DNA of 64,000 nucleotides, from contig NC_088314.1 in NCBI RefSeq assembly GCF_910592395.1, positions 10,976,001-11,040,000 on the forward strand, written 5' to 3'. Shown in pieces: positions 11,987-22,336 of this stretch. This DNA comes from Lineus longissimus. Taxonomy: Eukaryota; Nemertea; Pilidiophora; Heteronemertea; Lineidae. Each line of letters starts with the position of its first letter. The first letter of the stretch is position 1. Under the pieces are notes generated by a model, which saw nothing but the letters and a program-made list of their open reading frames with translations, made no database searches and was not told the origin of the DNA. The position numbers and the translations under genes are program-made.

Positions 11987-13016
11987 TTATGCCCCCGCTA
12001 AAGTGGGGGCATTATGTACTTGGGTGGTTTCCGGCCGCGTCCGCCGCACTGAATTCCAGACTATAACTCAAGAACCCCTTGCTCGGCTGACTTGAAATTT
12101 TTAGGGGGTGTAGGCCTAGTGTGTCAAAGGGTCCCTATTGTTTTTTGGCGCGTTCCAAAATCCAATATGGCCGCCAGCCGCCATCTTAGATTTTCGCATT
12201 CCGCTCGTTTACTAGAGAACCAGAGGTTCAACAGTCTTCAAACTTTTGTGGTGTGATGGTCTATGGTAGGGGAGGTTCCCTATCGATTTTAGGCCCGACC
12301 CGAAATCAAAGATGGCCGCCAGCCAACATCTTAGATTTTCGCATTCCGCTCGTTAACTGGAGAACCGGAGGTCCAACAGTCTTCAAACTTTTGTGGCGTA
12401 ATGGTCTATGGTAGGGGAGGTTCCCTATCGATTTTGGGCCCGACCCGAAATCAAAGATGGCCGCCAGCCACCATCTTAGATTTTGGCATTCCGCTCGTTA
12501 ACTGGAGAACCAGAGGTCCAACAGTCTTCAAACTTTTGTGGTGTATTGGTCTATGGTAGGGGAGGTTCCCTATCGATTTTGGGCCAGACCCGAAATCAAA
12601 GATGGCCACCAGGTCCCCGACTTGGTGATTTGTATTCCGCCCCATAAATTAAGAACCGAGTGAGTGACAGACCTGAAACTTATGTGGTGTTATTACCTAG
12701 TGTAGGGGAGGTTCCCTATCCATTTTGGGCCCGATCTGAAATTCAAGATGGCTGCCAGGCCCGACTTGGTTTTTCGCATTCCGACCTGTAACTCAAGAAC
12801 CAAGTGAGTGACAGACCTGAAACTTATGTGGTGTGATGAGGTTGTGTAGGGGAGGTTCCCTGTCGATTTTGGGCCTGACCCTCGAGGTGCGCTTATAGCC
12901 ACAATTTCATATTTATAGGCTAAATAACGTGCGCAATGAACATATTAACACACCGAACACACCAGAGCGGGGGCATGCATTCACAATTTGCCCCAATTGC
13001 GTTATATATTTCTAGT
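11987..13016 (+). mobile_element. Helentron-like non-autonomous element, family D
   Basis: Starts with hairpin ATGCCCCCGCT-aaa-GTGGGGGCAT (GT wobble allowed). It holds five tandem modules of about 145 bp (CCCTATCGATTTTGGGCC repeated at about 12278, 12423, 12568, 12714 and 12858). Each module contains AAGATGGCCGCCAGCC and TCTTCAAACTTTTGTGG. It ends with GCGGGGGCATGCATTCAC and a TTTCTAGTT tail. The last modules have a diverged 5' half (CAAGAACCAAGTGAGTGAC). No coding capacity. The 5' hairpin type is shared with family A at 25509 and 29095. Confidence 0.7.
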
Positions 13017-13737
13017 TGACAGCTGTCTCCTTACGTCATGATCAGCAGTGAAAGCTGATTGGTCAAAGCAGCAGACTGCTCAGTTTCAGCAGCAAGTGTG
13101 AAGATATAAAGCACCGCAATTGAGAAAGTTTTGACACGGATGAATTGCGATAGATGATTTATAGCAGCGAGTCCATTGATGTGTATGCAAAATGTTGAAA
13201 TTTGATACGACCGACTCCTTTACAATGAAGGCAAAAATATCCCTGTGTTCTGAATAGAATAAATTAATGTTTGCCCCACCCGCCCGGGCCTGTCATCATG
13301 TAATTGGTGAGGATTCGGCTCGTCATCTTTTTCCTGGTTCGTGTCGGTTCGTTTCATTGTCGCGTCAGGTCGTGTCGTGTCGTGTCGTGTCGTGTCGGTC
13401 AATGATCGTCGGTCAGTACTCTAAATGACCTAGGTCCGTAATGTAATTTATTTTGGTTTGTGTACTGCAAAACCAAGGTCATCTCGGCAATAGATTTGAG
13501 GTACGAACCGCGTGATACACACGGGGAGATCAGGGATCTGTTTCTGGCGCCAGTTCCATATCAGTCCGTAACTGCCAAAACCGATACATACTTCTGGACC
13601 TGGCTGTATGGCAAATCGACTGGTAATTTATGGTTGCATGGTGTAATTGTAAAGCATTTTTAACACTTGAGAATGTGGCTTGTACATTGTACATTATGAC
13701 GCTGCATTGATATGACCCATAATTAATAAGGCACCGG
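13017..13737. other. Spacer between inverted R arms, right part, with GTGTC pentamer array
   Basis: No gene recognised. A (GTGTC)n array of about six units sits at 13369-13398, inside a G/T/C-rich patch. The remaining open frames are short and carry no motif. Confidence 0.4.
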
Positions 13738-13961
13738 AGATCGAGCAATATGTTAACTTGTTACCATTGTGTGTACAGCAATGCAGTTCATGAGGGAGTG
13801 ATAGCCGATCAAATTCATTTGGAAATAGATTGCATATAAATGCATGCTGTAGGCTAGAATAACCTGTGTTATGAACAGCAGAAGTCCGAGTGGTACCCTA
13901 TTGATTTTAAGCCTGATCAGAAATCCAAGATGGCCACCTGACTGCCTTTTGGTCCATTTTT

Positions 13962-14016
13962 GGCTCACCGTAAGGGGAGTCTATATGATAGCGCTGTGTC
14001 CGTCGTCGTCGTCGTT

Positions 14017-14051
<35 letters not shown>

Positions 14052-15870
14052 ATCCTAACAGTGGCACGTTTCTTAACTGCTAGGGCTATGAACTTGAAAC
14101 TTTGTACACAGAATGCCCTAGGTCAGCTGACCTTTGACACTGATTTTCGGTCCGATCTGATTCTCTGTTTGGCCACCAGGGGGCCAAATGTTGATATCTA
14201 AAAAGTGTGATATCTCGCTTATTAGTGACTTGTTTTCGATAAAACTTTTGTTGTAGGTATTCATAGCAAATATACATTTTATATTTTACGGGTTTTTAAT
14301 TTGACCTTGTTTTCAAGGTCACAGAGGTCATATGGCGTAAATTGGCCATTAGAGTGTAAACTATGGCACGTTTCTTAACCACTAAAGCTATGAACTTGAA
14401 ACTTGGTACATATAACCCCCTATATCACATAGCCTCTGGTGCTGAATTTTGGTTCGATCTGATTCCTAACTTTGCCACCAGGGGGCCAAAAGTGGAAATC
14501 TAAAAAGTGTGATATCTCGCTTATTAGTGATTTGTTTTTGATGAAATTTTTATGGTAGGTTTTCCTAGCAAGGGTATATCACATATCGTACGTGTTTTTG
14601 ATTTGACCTACTTTTCAAGGTCACAGAGGTCAAATGGCGTAAATTTGCCATTTGAGTGTAACTGGGGCACGTTTCTTAACCAATAAAGCTATGAACTTGA
14701 AATTTGGTGCACCTGATTCCCTAAATCATTTAACCTCTGACACCGAATTTCAGTCTGATCTGATTCTCGACTTGGCCACCAGGGGGCCAAAACTAAAAAA
14801 AGTAAAAAGTGCAATATCTCGCTTAATAGTGACTTGTTTTCAATTCTATTTTTATGGTAGGTACTCAGAGCAAGGATACATCACATATCCTACGGTTTTT
14901 GATTTGACCTTATTTTCAAGGTCACAGAGGTCAAATGGTGTGAATTGGCCGTTTGTGTGTAACTATGGCACGTTTCTTAACCACTAAAGCTATGAACTTT
15001 AAACCTGGTACACATGACTCCCTAGGTCAGATGACCTGTGACACTGATTTTCGGTCTGGTCTGATTCTTAACTGGGCCACCAGGGGGCCAAAACAAATAA
15101 TTTGAATAGTGCCATATCTCGCTTATTACTGATTAGTTTTTGGTGAAAATGTTATGGTAGATACTCTTAGCAAGGATACATCACATATGATACGGGTTTT
15201 TGATTTGACGTTCTTGTCAAGGTCGCATAGGTCAAACGGCTTAAATTGGCCATTTTAGCGTAACTGTGGCACGTTTTTAACCCCTAAGGCTATGAACTTG
15301 AGACTTTGTACAAAGGACCCTCTAGGTCAGCTGACCTCTGACCCTGAATTTCAGCCTGGTTTGATTCTCGACTTGGCCACCAGGGGGCCAAAAGTGAAAA
15401 CCTAGAAAGTGTGATAACTCGCTTATTAGTGATTCGTTTTCAATAACATTTTTATGGTAGGTTCTCCTAGCAGGGATACATCACATATCATATGAGATTG
15501 GTCGTTTGAGTGTAACTATGGCACGTTTCTTAACCACTATAGCTATGAACTTGAAATTTGGTGCACATGACTCCCTACGTCATGTCACCTTGGACACCGA
15601 ATTTCGATCTGATCTGGTACTCAACTTGGCCACCAAGAGGCCAAAACTAAAATTGGTAAAAAGTGCAATATCTCGTTTATTAGTGACTTGTTTTTGATGA
15701 TATTCTTATGGTTACCATAATGGTACTTACTCCAAGCAACGATACATCACATGTCATACCGACTTTGGTTTGACCTATATACTATACATGTACAATGTTT
15801 CTTAACCTGGATGAATTCCAAAGTACCAAATATCTATACGGTGAGCACAATGGCCCCTGGCCGTTTCATT
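13962..15870 (+). mobile_element. Family C Helentron-like element, copy 3 (complete, both junctions defined)
   Basis: 5' end GGCTCACCGTAAGGGGAGTC after five T; GTC triplet array at about 13998-14050; seven ~260-bp modules; 3' end GGCCCCTGGCCGTTTCATT. The empty site in the left R arm reads CCATTTTTATTAGC. The filled site reads CCATTTTT-[element]-ATTAGC, so there is no target duplication and the insertion point lies at a T run (between T and T if the element is written TGGCTC...TTCAT). This matches Helentron behaviour. No protein encoded. Confidence 0.8.
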
Positions 15871-16078
15871 ATTAGCATTCATCCAAAAATCCTGTCAAGA
15901 TCTTGTATACAAACAACCGACACACAGGGTTATTTCAGTTGACGTTGCTTGGATTTCTCTATTCTAAATCGAGGAACCCAGCCACAATAACACAGTCTAA
16001 TCAGTTGGGTGATGTTTGATAAAAAAAACTCTCTGTAAAATATATGCATGTAAACATATCATGTTCTTCACAGGAACT

Positions 16079-16151
16079 TTGCTTATCACAACTGACACTA
16101 CTTGCTTCCATTGCTCCTTCAACATATTATAGTATTGGGGAAATCAGGCAT
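16079..16151 (-). repeat. Ngaro split direct repeat B2 (73 bp, element 3' terminus)
   Basis: Identical by eye to 16346-16418 (starts TTGCTTATCACAACTG, ends AAATCAGGCAT). It lies at the outer edge of the element on its 3' side, next to the host sequence TTCTTCACAGGAACT. Confidence 0.85.
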
Positions 16152-16291
16152 ATGTCAAAAGAGCGCAAGCAGAGCACCTTGAGGGCAACTCTGGTGCAAC
16201 GGGTGGGGTGGGGTGGGCATTCTCATGATAGCGCCCACCATACCTGGGGTAACATCCGCTTCCTCTTCTTGTATCTGTTCCACCTTATCGT

Positions 16292-16345
16292 CTAACACCG
16301 AATGATCGAGCAATGGTTTCGCTGCGCATGCGTCACTTGTGATGT
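16292..16345 (-). repeat. Ngaro split direct repeat A2 (54 bp)
   Basis: Same sequence as 21995-22048 (CTAACACCGAATGATCGAGC ... TCACTTGTGATGT). It directly abuts B1. The A2/B1 junction GATGT-TTGCTTATC is the sequence expected at the joint of the circular intermediate, with a single shared T. The 140 bp between A2 and B2 (16152-16291) are not repeated in the element. Confidence 0.85.
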
Positions 16346-16418
16346 TTGCTTATCACAACTGACACTACTTGCTTCCATTGCTCCTTCAACATATTATAGT
16401 ATTGGGGAAATCAGGCAT
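16346..16418 (-). repeat. Ngaro split direct repeat B1 (73 bp)
   Basis: Second copy of B2. In the element's own direction it lies just downstream of the recombinase gene and just before A2, completing the A1-ORFs-B1-A2-B2 pattern. Confidence 0.85.
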
Positions 16419-16597
16419 GCCAAAATCCATAAATGCACCTCTCATTGCCCTTTCCCAACACTTTCCTCATTCCCAATACTCCCAATACTTTCCCCAATAC
16501 TACATATGCTTGACGAAAATATATGAACCCGAAACTAGAAATAACAACACACTCTTTTATTCGACCTGAGTTTACAAGGATATTACACCAATATCGT

Positions 16598-17855
16598 TTA
16601 GAAAAAAGCATTTTTACGATTACAATCGCTGTACTTCGTAAATAGAGCCTCAACATGATCTGACCTCTTCACTGACTCTGCCAAGCGCCCCGCAACTACT
16701 GCAGCATCAGTCATTGCGTTTACTCGGGTATAATACCTAGCCGATTCGGCAGTACTCCAACCAACATGTGCCATCATCTGTTCTTCCGATTGAACAGCCT
16801 CTGTCATACCCAGGAGAATTGAACAACCAGCGCGCAGGCTGTGAGGTGTTTCACCCTCATATATTCCAAGAGTTACTAAGTATTCCTTAAAACGAAGATA
16901 CATTGTTTGACAAGTGACATTGTTATCTAACACTCTCCCAGATTCATCCACAATTCTGAAGAGGTATCCGCAAGAAAGATTCACCCCCCACTGTGAACAC
17001 CATTTGACATATCGTTCTAAACCAAAAATTGGGCAAATATCTAGATCATCACAACGTTTTATCACAAATCGGTTTGCATTGCCTTTTACACCCCTTATGG
17101 GTTTAGTAATGGTATGACAAAAACTCATGCCTGAATCGTCTTCCAAACGCTTAGCCTCCTGTGCAGGTACAATGGACAGATCGGATGCCCGATCACCCGC
17201 AAAAAACTGGATTTTAAGGAAGGCCTGGTCCTGCATGAGAACAAACCTCTGTCTAGGAAATAAATCAGGCCTAGTGAGTTGATTATCAATGTAGTTAAAG
17301 ATACTGCGGAGTTTACCGATAAACACGTTTAGCCTGTTTAGGAAGCACGTGATATTTAGCCTGCTCCAAAGCTATCTGCTTACAATAATTCTTTATTGAG
17401 AGAGCACATGCTGGGTTCCCACTATTCCGCTTAATATCCTATATGCGCCCCCTCCCTGCCTGCTCAAAAATATCTACCAATTTCTGAACTAAACCACTCA
17501 CTGTAGCCGCAGCCAAACGCATTGGGCACGAACAATCTATTCTCAACTTATCTCCTAAATACGGGCAAGTAATGTGATGTACTTTAGTCTTTCCAAAAGA
17601 ATCCTTCCAGACCAAGAATCTACGAAGATCTCCAGGATCACATGATGATATGGACGGTTGGTGGGTCAATTGAGACAGAAACGACTGCAAACTATTGTGA
17701 ACGCTATCTTGTCGCTTTTTCTTATTCGAATTACTCCACACGCTGTCGAGATATGACATTCTTGATTCGATAGCATCCATGTTCATCCTGGGATCTCGTT
17801 GATTCTTGGTCTGCTGGAAATACAAAAATTCCTGTTGTAACATTACACAAACCAT
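16598..17855 (-). pseudogene. Tyrosine recombinase of the Ngaro element, interrupted
   Basis: Would integrate the circular cDNA. The N-terminal part (17855-17439, 138 aa) overlaps the end of the RT frame by 13 bases. A TAG at 17439-17441 stops it, but translation stays meaningful (DIKRNSGNPA...KQAK) to about 17330, where a frameshift leads into the C-terminal 242 aa (17326-16598). That part carries the family's catalytic residues: R in FFAGDRASDLS, H-x-x-R in PHSLRAGCS, H in MMAHVGW and the tyrosine in SARYYTR. So the active-site set is complete, but one stop and one shift separate it from the N-terminal core-binding region. Sequencing error is possible because the RT gene is intact. Confidence 0.8.
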
Positions 17856-20170
17856 AACCTATGGGCAACTAACGGTTGGCTAAGCCCTACTCTATCAGGG
17901 ACAAAACCCCTCTTTGATGGAAGCATAACAACATCTTGTTGACCACGTGACCCTAAGCAGAGAGAATGTTTTGAATACATTGACAAGGTTGGCTGCCATA
18001 TCGAAGACGATTCTATCTTTGGTACTACCATAGTGCAACACTTCACTTTACTCTGAACTAGAAAAGTGAGAACCGGTAAAATCATTGAAGATGGGGGAAA
18101 AACATAAGGGTTCCCTTCCTTAGTGATATCCTGTGCAAACACATTGATACCAGACGTTTTTGGACTAGGAGCTGGAGTAAAGTGCCTACTCATCATAGTA
18201 TTGCTATCAAGAGCCATCAAATCTACTGTATGTGGGCCAAATTGCTTCTCAACACTGGACCAAGAGCTCCTTGACAACATTACATCAGACATATTCAACG
18301 ACCGCGATGGAGCATCCGCTGGATTTCGAGATGATGGAATATGAAACAAGTTGAGTTCAACATTTAATGAAAACACCACAGTGAAGATTGACTTGATGAG
18401 ATCATTCAATGCGCTACTTTTACCCCCCTGGTTCCCCCAAACATCCACTAGAACCTTACTATCAGTCAGTATATCAACCCTAGTATCCCTGATTTGGGGC
18501 GCCATTGACTCCAAAACACGCAAAAGGGCATCGGTCTCCTTTTGATTTATCGATCTGTCATCATTTTTATCCCAAAAATCGGAGAATTGTCTACCACTGT
18601 GTTCACCTGACAAGACCACCGCACCATACTTGTACAAAGAGGCATCGGTAGCAAGGATTAGCTGTTTATGACACTCACTCCTCCAAGACATGTGCCCATC
18701 CCATTCGTTCAAGAATTCCCAGTGTTGAATCTCGGCAAACAGCTTCGGATACATCTCCACCTTCCCACTATTATTGATACAGAGAGAAATCGCCTTCGCC
18801 ACTTCCCTCGTATACAATTGCGCCCCTGGTACCGCTAGCGCCATCGAAATACACTTGCCTAGAAATCGTTGGAGGGTTTTCAAATCGATTTCACGTAACT
18901 GAAGGATAGATGTTCTCAAACATTTAAACGTTTGCTTCTTATCTACCGGTAAAATATACGCGAGCCTATCAGAGTCCACAATAAAACCAAGGTGTTTGAG
19001 GGATGTGATGCCATCAAGGTTACTCTTATGCAGCGCAAAGAAATAGCCTAATCTTGTTAGAAGCTCCAGTAAAGCATAGCCAGTTACCACAATACCACAC
19101 ACAATCTGGCCAGTGATTTGGTTAATATTCTCAACGCCAAATCTATCATCAATATACTGCGTAGTACAAATGCCTTTCTTCCGTAGATACACTGTTGGCA
19201 CCATTCCAATCGTTTGATATACATAGGGAGATGCCCGCCATCCAAAAGGGAGGGTGTTGTATTGCATTACGTAACCGCCAAATTGGATGCCAAAATAGGC
19301 CCTACACTCATTAGACAATTTCACATGGTTGTAACCAGATTTTTCATCAAGTGCTACCATCTTAGCTCCCTTACCCACGATCCTATGTATGTCTCTCAAT
19401 GTTTCCATTCTGAAGGGGGTGTGTTTAGTCCATAAATTTAAGAACCTTTCATCATGACAGAGTCGTGGCTTCGTTGGCTCAACCGTCAATGGCATTATAA
19501 CACGGGGCATCGCACATTCCCCTACATTGCCTAGCAAACTTATGGCACCATTTCTTATACCTTCTTCAAGCTTTCCTGCAATAAATGACTCAGAACCAAT
19601 GCATGTACTAGAATTTGGGAGAAACGTTTCCGGTGGCACAGCAGAATCATACATCTTCCCCTTAAATTTACCTTTGTAGGGTTTAAAGAATTCCCTGGCA
19701 TCCACCCCATCTCTTAACCAATGCCTTATTCGATCACATGGAAGACCTGAATCCTCTACTTCATTCAAAACACGGTGCCAATCCTCATAATGGTTATGGA
19801 TTTCACCCGCGACAAACCTATCAGGATCACGTAATGGCAAGGATTTAACATCTAATGGCACATTACCCTCTAACACCTGCTCAAACGGTATCGCAGGGGT
19901 TGGTGATTGAAGGCTCTTTCCCGAATTCAATGTAGTCCAGTGCACTCCCTGATTTACACTCGACATTGCCGTCACCGGGTCAAATGGACACTTGAACTCC
20001 CAGTGAGGGATATCGAAACCACAAATGCTCCTTCCCTGAAACAGAGCAAATCCGGAATACAGTATTTGGAAAGAACCTTCAATCCCAACCCACGCAAGAT
20101 AGAATCTCACAAGGGACTTAGTATCCCCGGGTTCGGATTGTCCAAAAACAGATATGCTCATGGCTGCCAA
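17843..20170 (-). CDS. Reverse transcriptase-RNase H of the Ngaro element
   Basis: A 775-codon intact frame. It copies the element's RNA into DNA. Visible RT motifs are KMVALDEKSGYNHV (motif A aspartate, about residue 274), TLPFGWRASPYVYQ (motif B) and QYIDDRFG (catalytic YxDD, about 339). The RNase H part begins near 500, with ILATDASLYKYGAVV, a glutamate in QKETDALLRVLE, DILTDSKVLVDVW and the late SSRNPADAPSRS motif. The first 150 residues have no clear domain. RT immediately followed by RNase H with no integrase, and an overlapping recombinase gene, is the DIRS-order layout. The first ATG is used (20170); the recombinase start overlaps the stop. Confidence 0.88.
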   Translation of the reverse strand: MAAMSISVFGQSEPGDTKSLVRFYLAWVGIEGSFQILYSGFALFQGRSICGFDIPHWEFKCPFDPVTAMSSVNQGVHWTTLNSGKSLQSPTPAIPFEQVLEGNVPLDVKSLPLRDPDRFVAGEIHNHYEDWHRVLNEVEDSGLPCDRIRHWLRDGVDAREFFKPYKGKFKGKMYDSAVPPETFLPNSSTCIGSESFIAGKLEEGIRNGAISLLGNVGECAMPRVIMPLTVEPTKPRLCHDERFLNLWTKHTPFRMETLRDIHRIVGKGAKMVALDEKSGYNHVKLSNECRAYFGIQFGGYVMQYNTLPFGWRASPYVYQTIGMVPTVYLRKKGICTTQYIDDRFGVENINQITGQIVCGIVVTGYALLELLTRLGYFFALHKSNLDGITSLKHLGFIVDSDRLAYILPVDKKQTFKCLRTSILQLREIDLKTLQRFLGKCISMALAVPGAQLYTREVAKAISLCINNSGKVEMYPKLFAEIQHWEFLNEWDGHMSWRSECHKQLILATDASLYKYGAVVLSGEHSGRQFSDFWDKNDDRSINQKETDALLRVLESMAPQIRDTRVDILTDSKVLVDVWGNQGGKSSALNDLIKSIFTVVFSLNVELNLFHIPSSRNPADAPSRSLNMSDVMLSRSSWSSVEKQFGPHTVDLMALDSNTMMSRHFTPAPSPKTSGINVFAQDITKEGNPYVFPPSSMILPVLTFLVQSKVKCCTMVVPKIESSSIWQPTLSMYSKHSLCLGSRGQQDVVMLPSKRGFVPDRVGLSQPLVAHRLWFV

Positions 20171-20231
20171 TTATAACTTGAGTTTTACCAAACAAAGCTT
20201 ATCACTTATTCATCAAACATTTACTTTAACC

Positions 20232-21333
20232 CTATTCCTTGCCCTTTGCCTGCTTCATTTTGTCACAATCAACAATGTAATGGGAGGGTGAGTTACAAAA
20301 ATAACATCCCTGACCAGACTGGGACGCCCCCCTACCCCTACCACGTCCTCTATAATAAGGCCTTGAATACCCTCGACTATAACCCCGGCCATATCCACTG
20401 TATGGCTGATAAGGATATGGTTGAAACACCCTCTGCGGGGGGTACACACTTTCCAAGGGTGATGCACGTCTCTTTCTTGGCGGAGGACTAGAATCGGAGT
20501 CATCATCTTCAACTACAGGCTTCTTAGGCTTATATGACTTAAGGGACTTCGACAACGCCTTTCCCACAACATCCTGGTCACCACCAAGAACGCTTAAGAC
20601 AAATTTTGGCAGATCTATCTTCCCCTGGTTGTAACGGGCCTGGCGCGACACTTCTTGATACATAGGAGCCTCTTTCACACCTTTCAATAACGCTAAAGTT
20701 TCAAGCTCCTGCAGAAGCAGCAACATCAACGATTTATTAGGTTCAACCTGTGTTGCTAGTGACCTGACCTTTTGCTTCATCACCTCCACGTCATCGTGCT
20801 TGAGCTTATCTGGTAGAGCAGGCCTAACTGTTGCCGCCGCTCCCTCTTCCGACCTACTTTTCTTTACCGGGGGTGCATCGCTCGTTGATGGCTCCTGTAA
20901 ACAAAATAACTCATGTGATACACATAACCAACTGGCCCCACCGCGATACTTTAAGTAACATTACTAATACTAGACACGAGAAAAAACCGAGTCTACCAAA
21001 AATTCTCAAGAGAAAACTTACCACTAACTGCTGACCTCTCGGCTGTCCCTTCTCATTAGCATAAACTATTGCCAGGTGCACGAGCAATCTCCAATTGGAC
21101 GTGTTCGGTTCCTTCTCCGCCAGTTCAAATATATCCTGGGGTGGGGAGTCTATGAGCCCACTTACAAACTGCTCCATCTCCATCTCCATAGACTCCTCGG
21201 TCACAGTGTCCAGATCCGGTCTTGCGAACTGCTTCACCTGCTCTACGTCTACATCCCTGAGCCTCTTTACCAAAGGCAGGAGGTTCACCCCTCTCAGGCT
21301 GTGCCTCCTTTTCAGTACAGTTGGGAGAACCAT
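20232..21333 (-). CDS. Gag-like nucleocapsid protein of the Ngaro element, two exons
   Basis: Exon 1 runs 21333-21022 from an ATG and is acidic and helical. Exon 2 runs 20894-20232 and ends in a basic, Tyr/Arg/Gly-rich tail with one CCHC knuckle, CYFCNSPSHYIVDC. The exons are joined by a 127-bp GT-AG intron (20895-21021): donor TTAGTG/GTAAGT, acceptor TTGTTTACAG/GAGCC. Splicing keeps the frame in phase 0 (QQLV then EPSTSDAPPVKK). Without splicing, exon 1 reads into the intron and stops at 20911. The role expected from the family is RNA packaging. About 325 aa in total. The start of exon 2 has no ATG of its own at the junction, which supports the splice. Confidence 0.75.
20895..21021 (-). other. 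Intron inside the Ngaro gag gene
   Basis: GTAAGT donor, TTTACAG acceptor and exact preservation of the reading frame on both sides. Some DIRS-order elements are known to carry introns; here it separates the acidic N-terminal exon from the zinc-knuckle exon. Confidence 0.7.
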
Positions 21334-21750
21334 TGCCTGAAATTGTAAAAGGATATAAGTTATTCCATCAATACCAATATCCTAACCTGTTACAATTTAC
21401 AAAGCCACCAATGCACCAACGAACCCTTAGTATGCCTAAGATCATTAGTGAAGACCACTGCCAATCAATATGCACATGTAGGGCCTACAGAGCAAATTCA
21501 TTTCCATGAACATGATGAAAACACCCCAATACACACGATATTCAAATAACTTATACCCTTCCTAGGCTATACAAACTATTTCACAGCCAAACCCACATTA
21601 CACGAAACTAGTACTCCCCATATGTACACTTTAACAAAGGCGCATATTTACTACCAGTTCGCCATTCATCATGTTTATGCCATTGTATGTAAGGCCGCCC
21701 TCGACTCGACATATTCCAAGATGGCGTCCTGCATGCCTACATAAGCCTCC

Positions 21751-21915
21751 GGGCTTTCCTTTTGCCATACTCGGCTTTGCCCCCAGGGCTGTTCTTTCGC
21801 CATACTCGGCTGTGCCCCCCGGGCTTTTCTTTCGCCATACTCGGCTTTGCCCCCTGGGCTTTTCTTTCACCATACTCGGCTTTGCCCCCTGGGCTTTTCT
21901 TTTGCCATACTCGGC
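21751..21915 (-). repeat. 35-bp tandem repeat in the Ngaro 5' leader
   Basis: About 4.7 copies with exact 35-bp spacing (CCATACTCGGC at 21765, 21800, 21835, 21870 and 21905). The unit is GC-rich (TTTGCCCCCTGGGC + TTTTCTTTCGCC). It lies between the A1 terminal repeat and gag, i.e. in the transcribed leader or promoter. 35 is not a multiple of three, so the long frames across it are not a protein repeat. It could bind a transcription factor or form RNA structure; nothing in the sequence decides this. Confidence 0.75.
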
Positions 21916-21994
21916 AGCCATTCTCGGCTTTCAAATCGAGAAATTGGAGAATTGACAGAGCTCCTCGACTTACTGATCCGTTCTGGCCAAGCGA

Positions 21995-22048
21995 CTAACA
22001 CCGAATGATCGAGCAATGGTTTCGCTGCGCATGCGTCACTTGTGATGT
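21995..22048 (-). repeat. Ngaro split direct repeat A1 (54 bp, element 5' terminus)
   Basis: Matches A2 (16292-16345). Its outer end GTGATGT borders the host sequence CTCTTCTCCACTCAAACAGG, which is collinear with the empty R arm at about 10180-10203. Confidence 0.85.
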
Positions 22049-22336
22049 CTCTTCTCCACTCAAACAGGTGATCCCTCCCCAGTGCCACTCAAACCAAACA
22101 TACAAACTAAATACACACCACCCAACACTTCACCTCCATCTATCACAATTCACACCAAACTAGTTGCACAAACACACGTGCAAACCAATGTCACTTTGTG
22201 ACAAATCCACATGATCAACATTTCTGGTTGATCTGGAAAATCTGGTTCTTCGCTCACTTAACCAGTGTCTCGTCTATGGCTTGATAGAATGGGGTTGGAG
22301 GGTTCCCTTTCAATTTAGGGCTTGATCAGATATCTA

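Larger units (their letters stand above)
16079..22048 (-). mobile_element. Ngaro-like DIRS-order tyrosine-recombinase retrotransposon, complete length
   Basis: A 5970-bp element read on the minus strand. It has a 54-bp A1 repeat, a 35-bp tandem-repeat leader, gag with one intron, RT-RNase H, tyrosine recombinase, then B1, A2, a 140-bp spacer and B2. Split direct repeats plus a tyrosine recombinase in place of an integrase define PAT/Ngaro-type DIRS elements. No methyltransferase domain is seen, which favours Ngaro. The empty site shows ACAGGTACT-CTCTTTTCC against ACAGGAACT-[element]-CTCTTCTCC, so there is no target duplication, as expected for integration of a circular DNA by recombination. 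The RT frame is intact. The recombinase frame has one stop and one frameshift. Confidence 0.88.

Noticed and set aside
17439-17441. Recoded stop (readthrough) in the Ngaro recombinase as a regulatory device
   Set aside because: A frameshift follows 110 bp later, so simple decay or sequence error explains it better; kept only as a low-interest note.
21751-21915. CRISPR-like array
   Set aside because: Direct 35-bp tandem units with no unique spacers, inside a eukaryotic retroelement.
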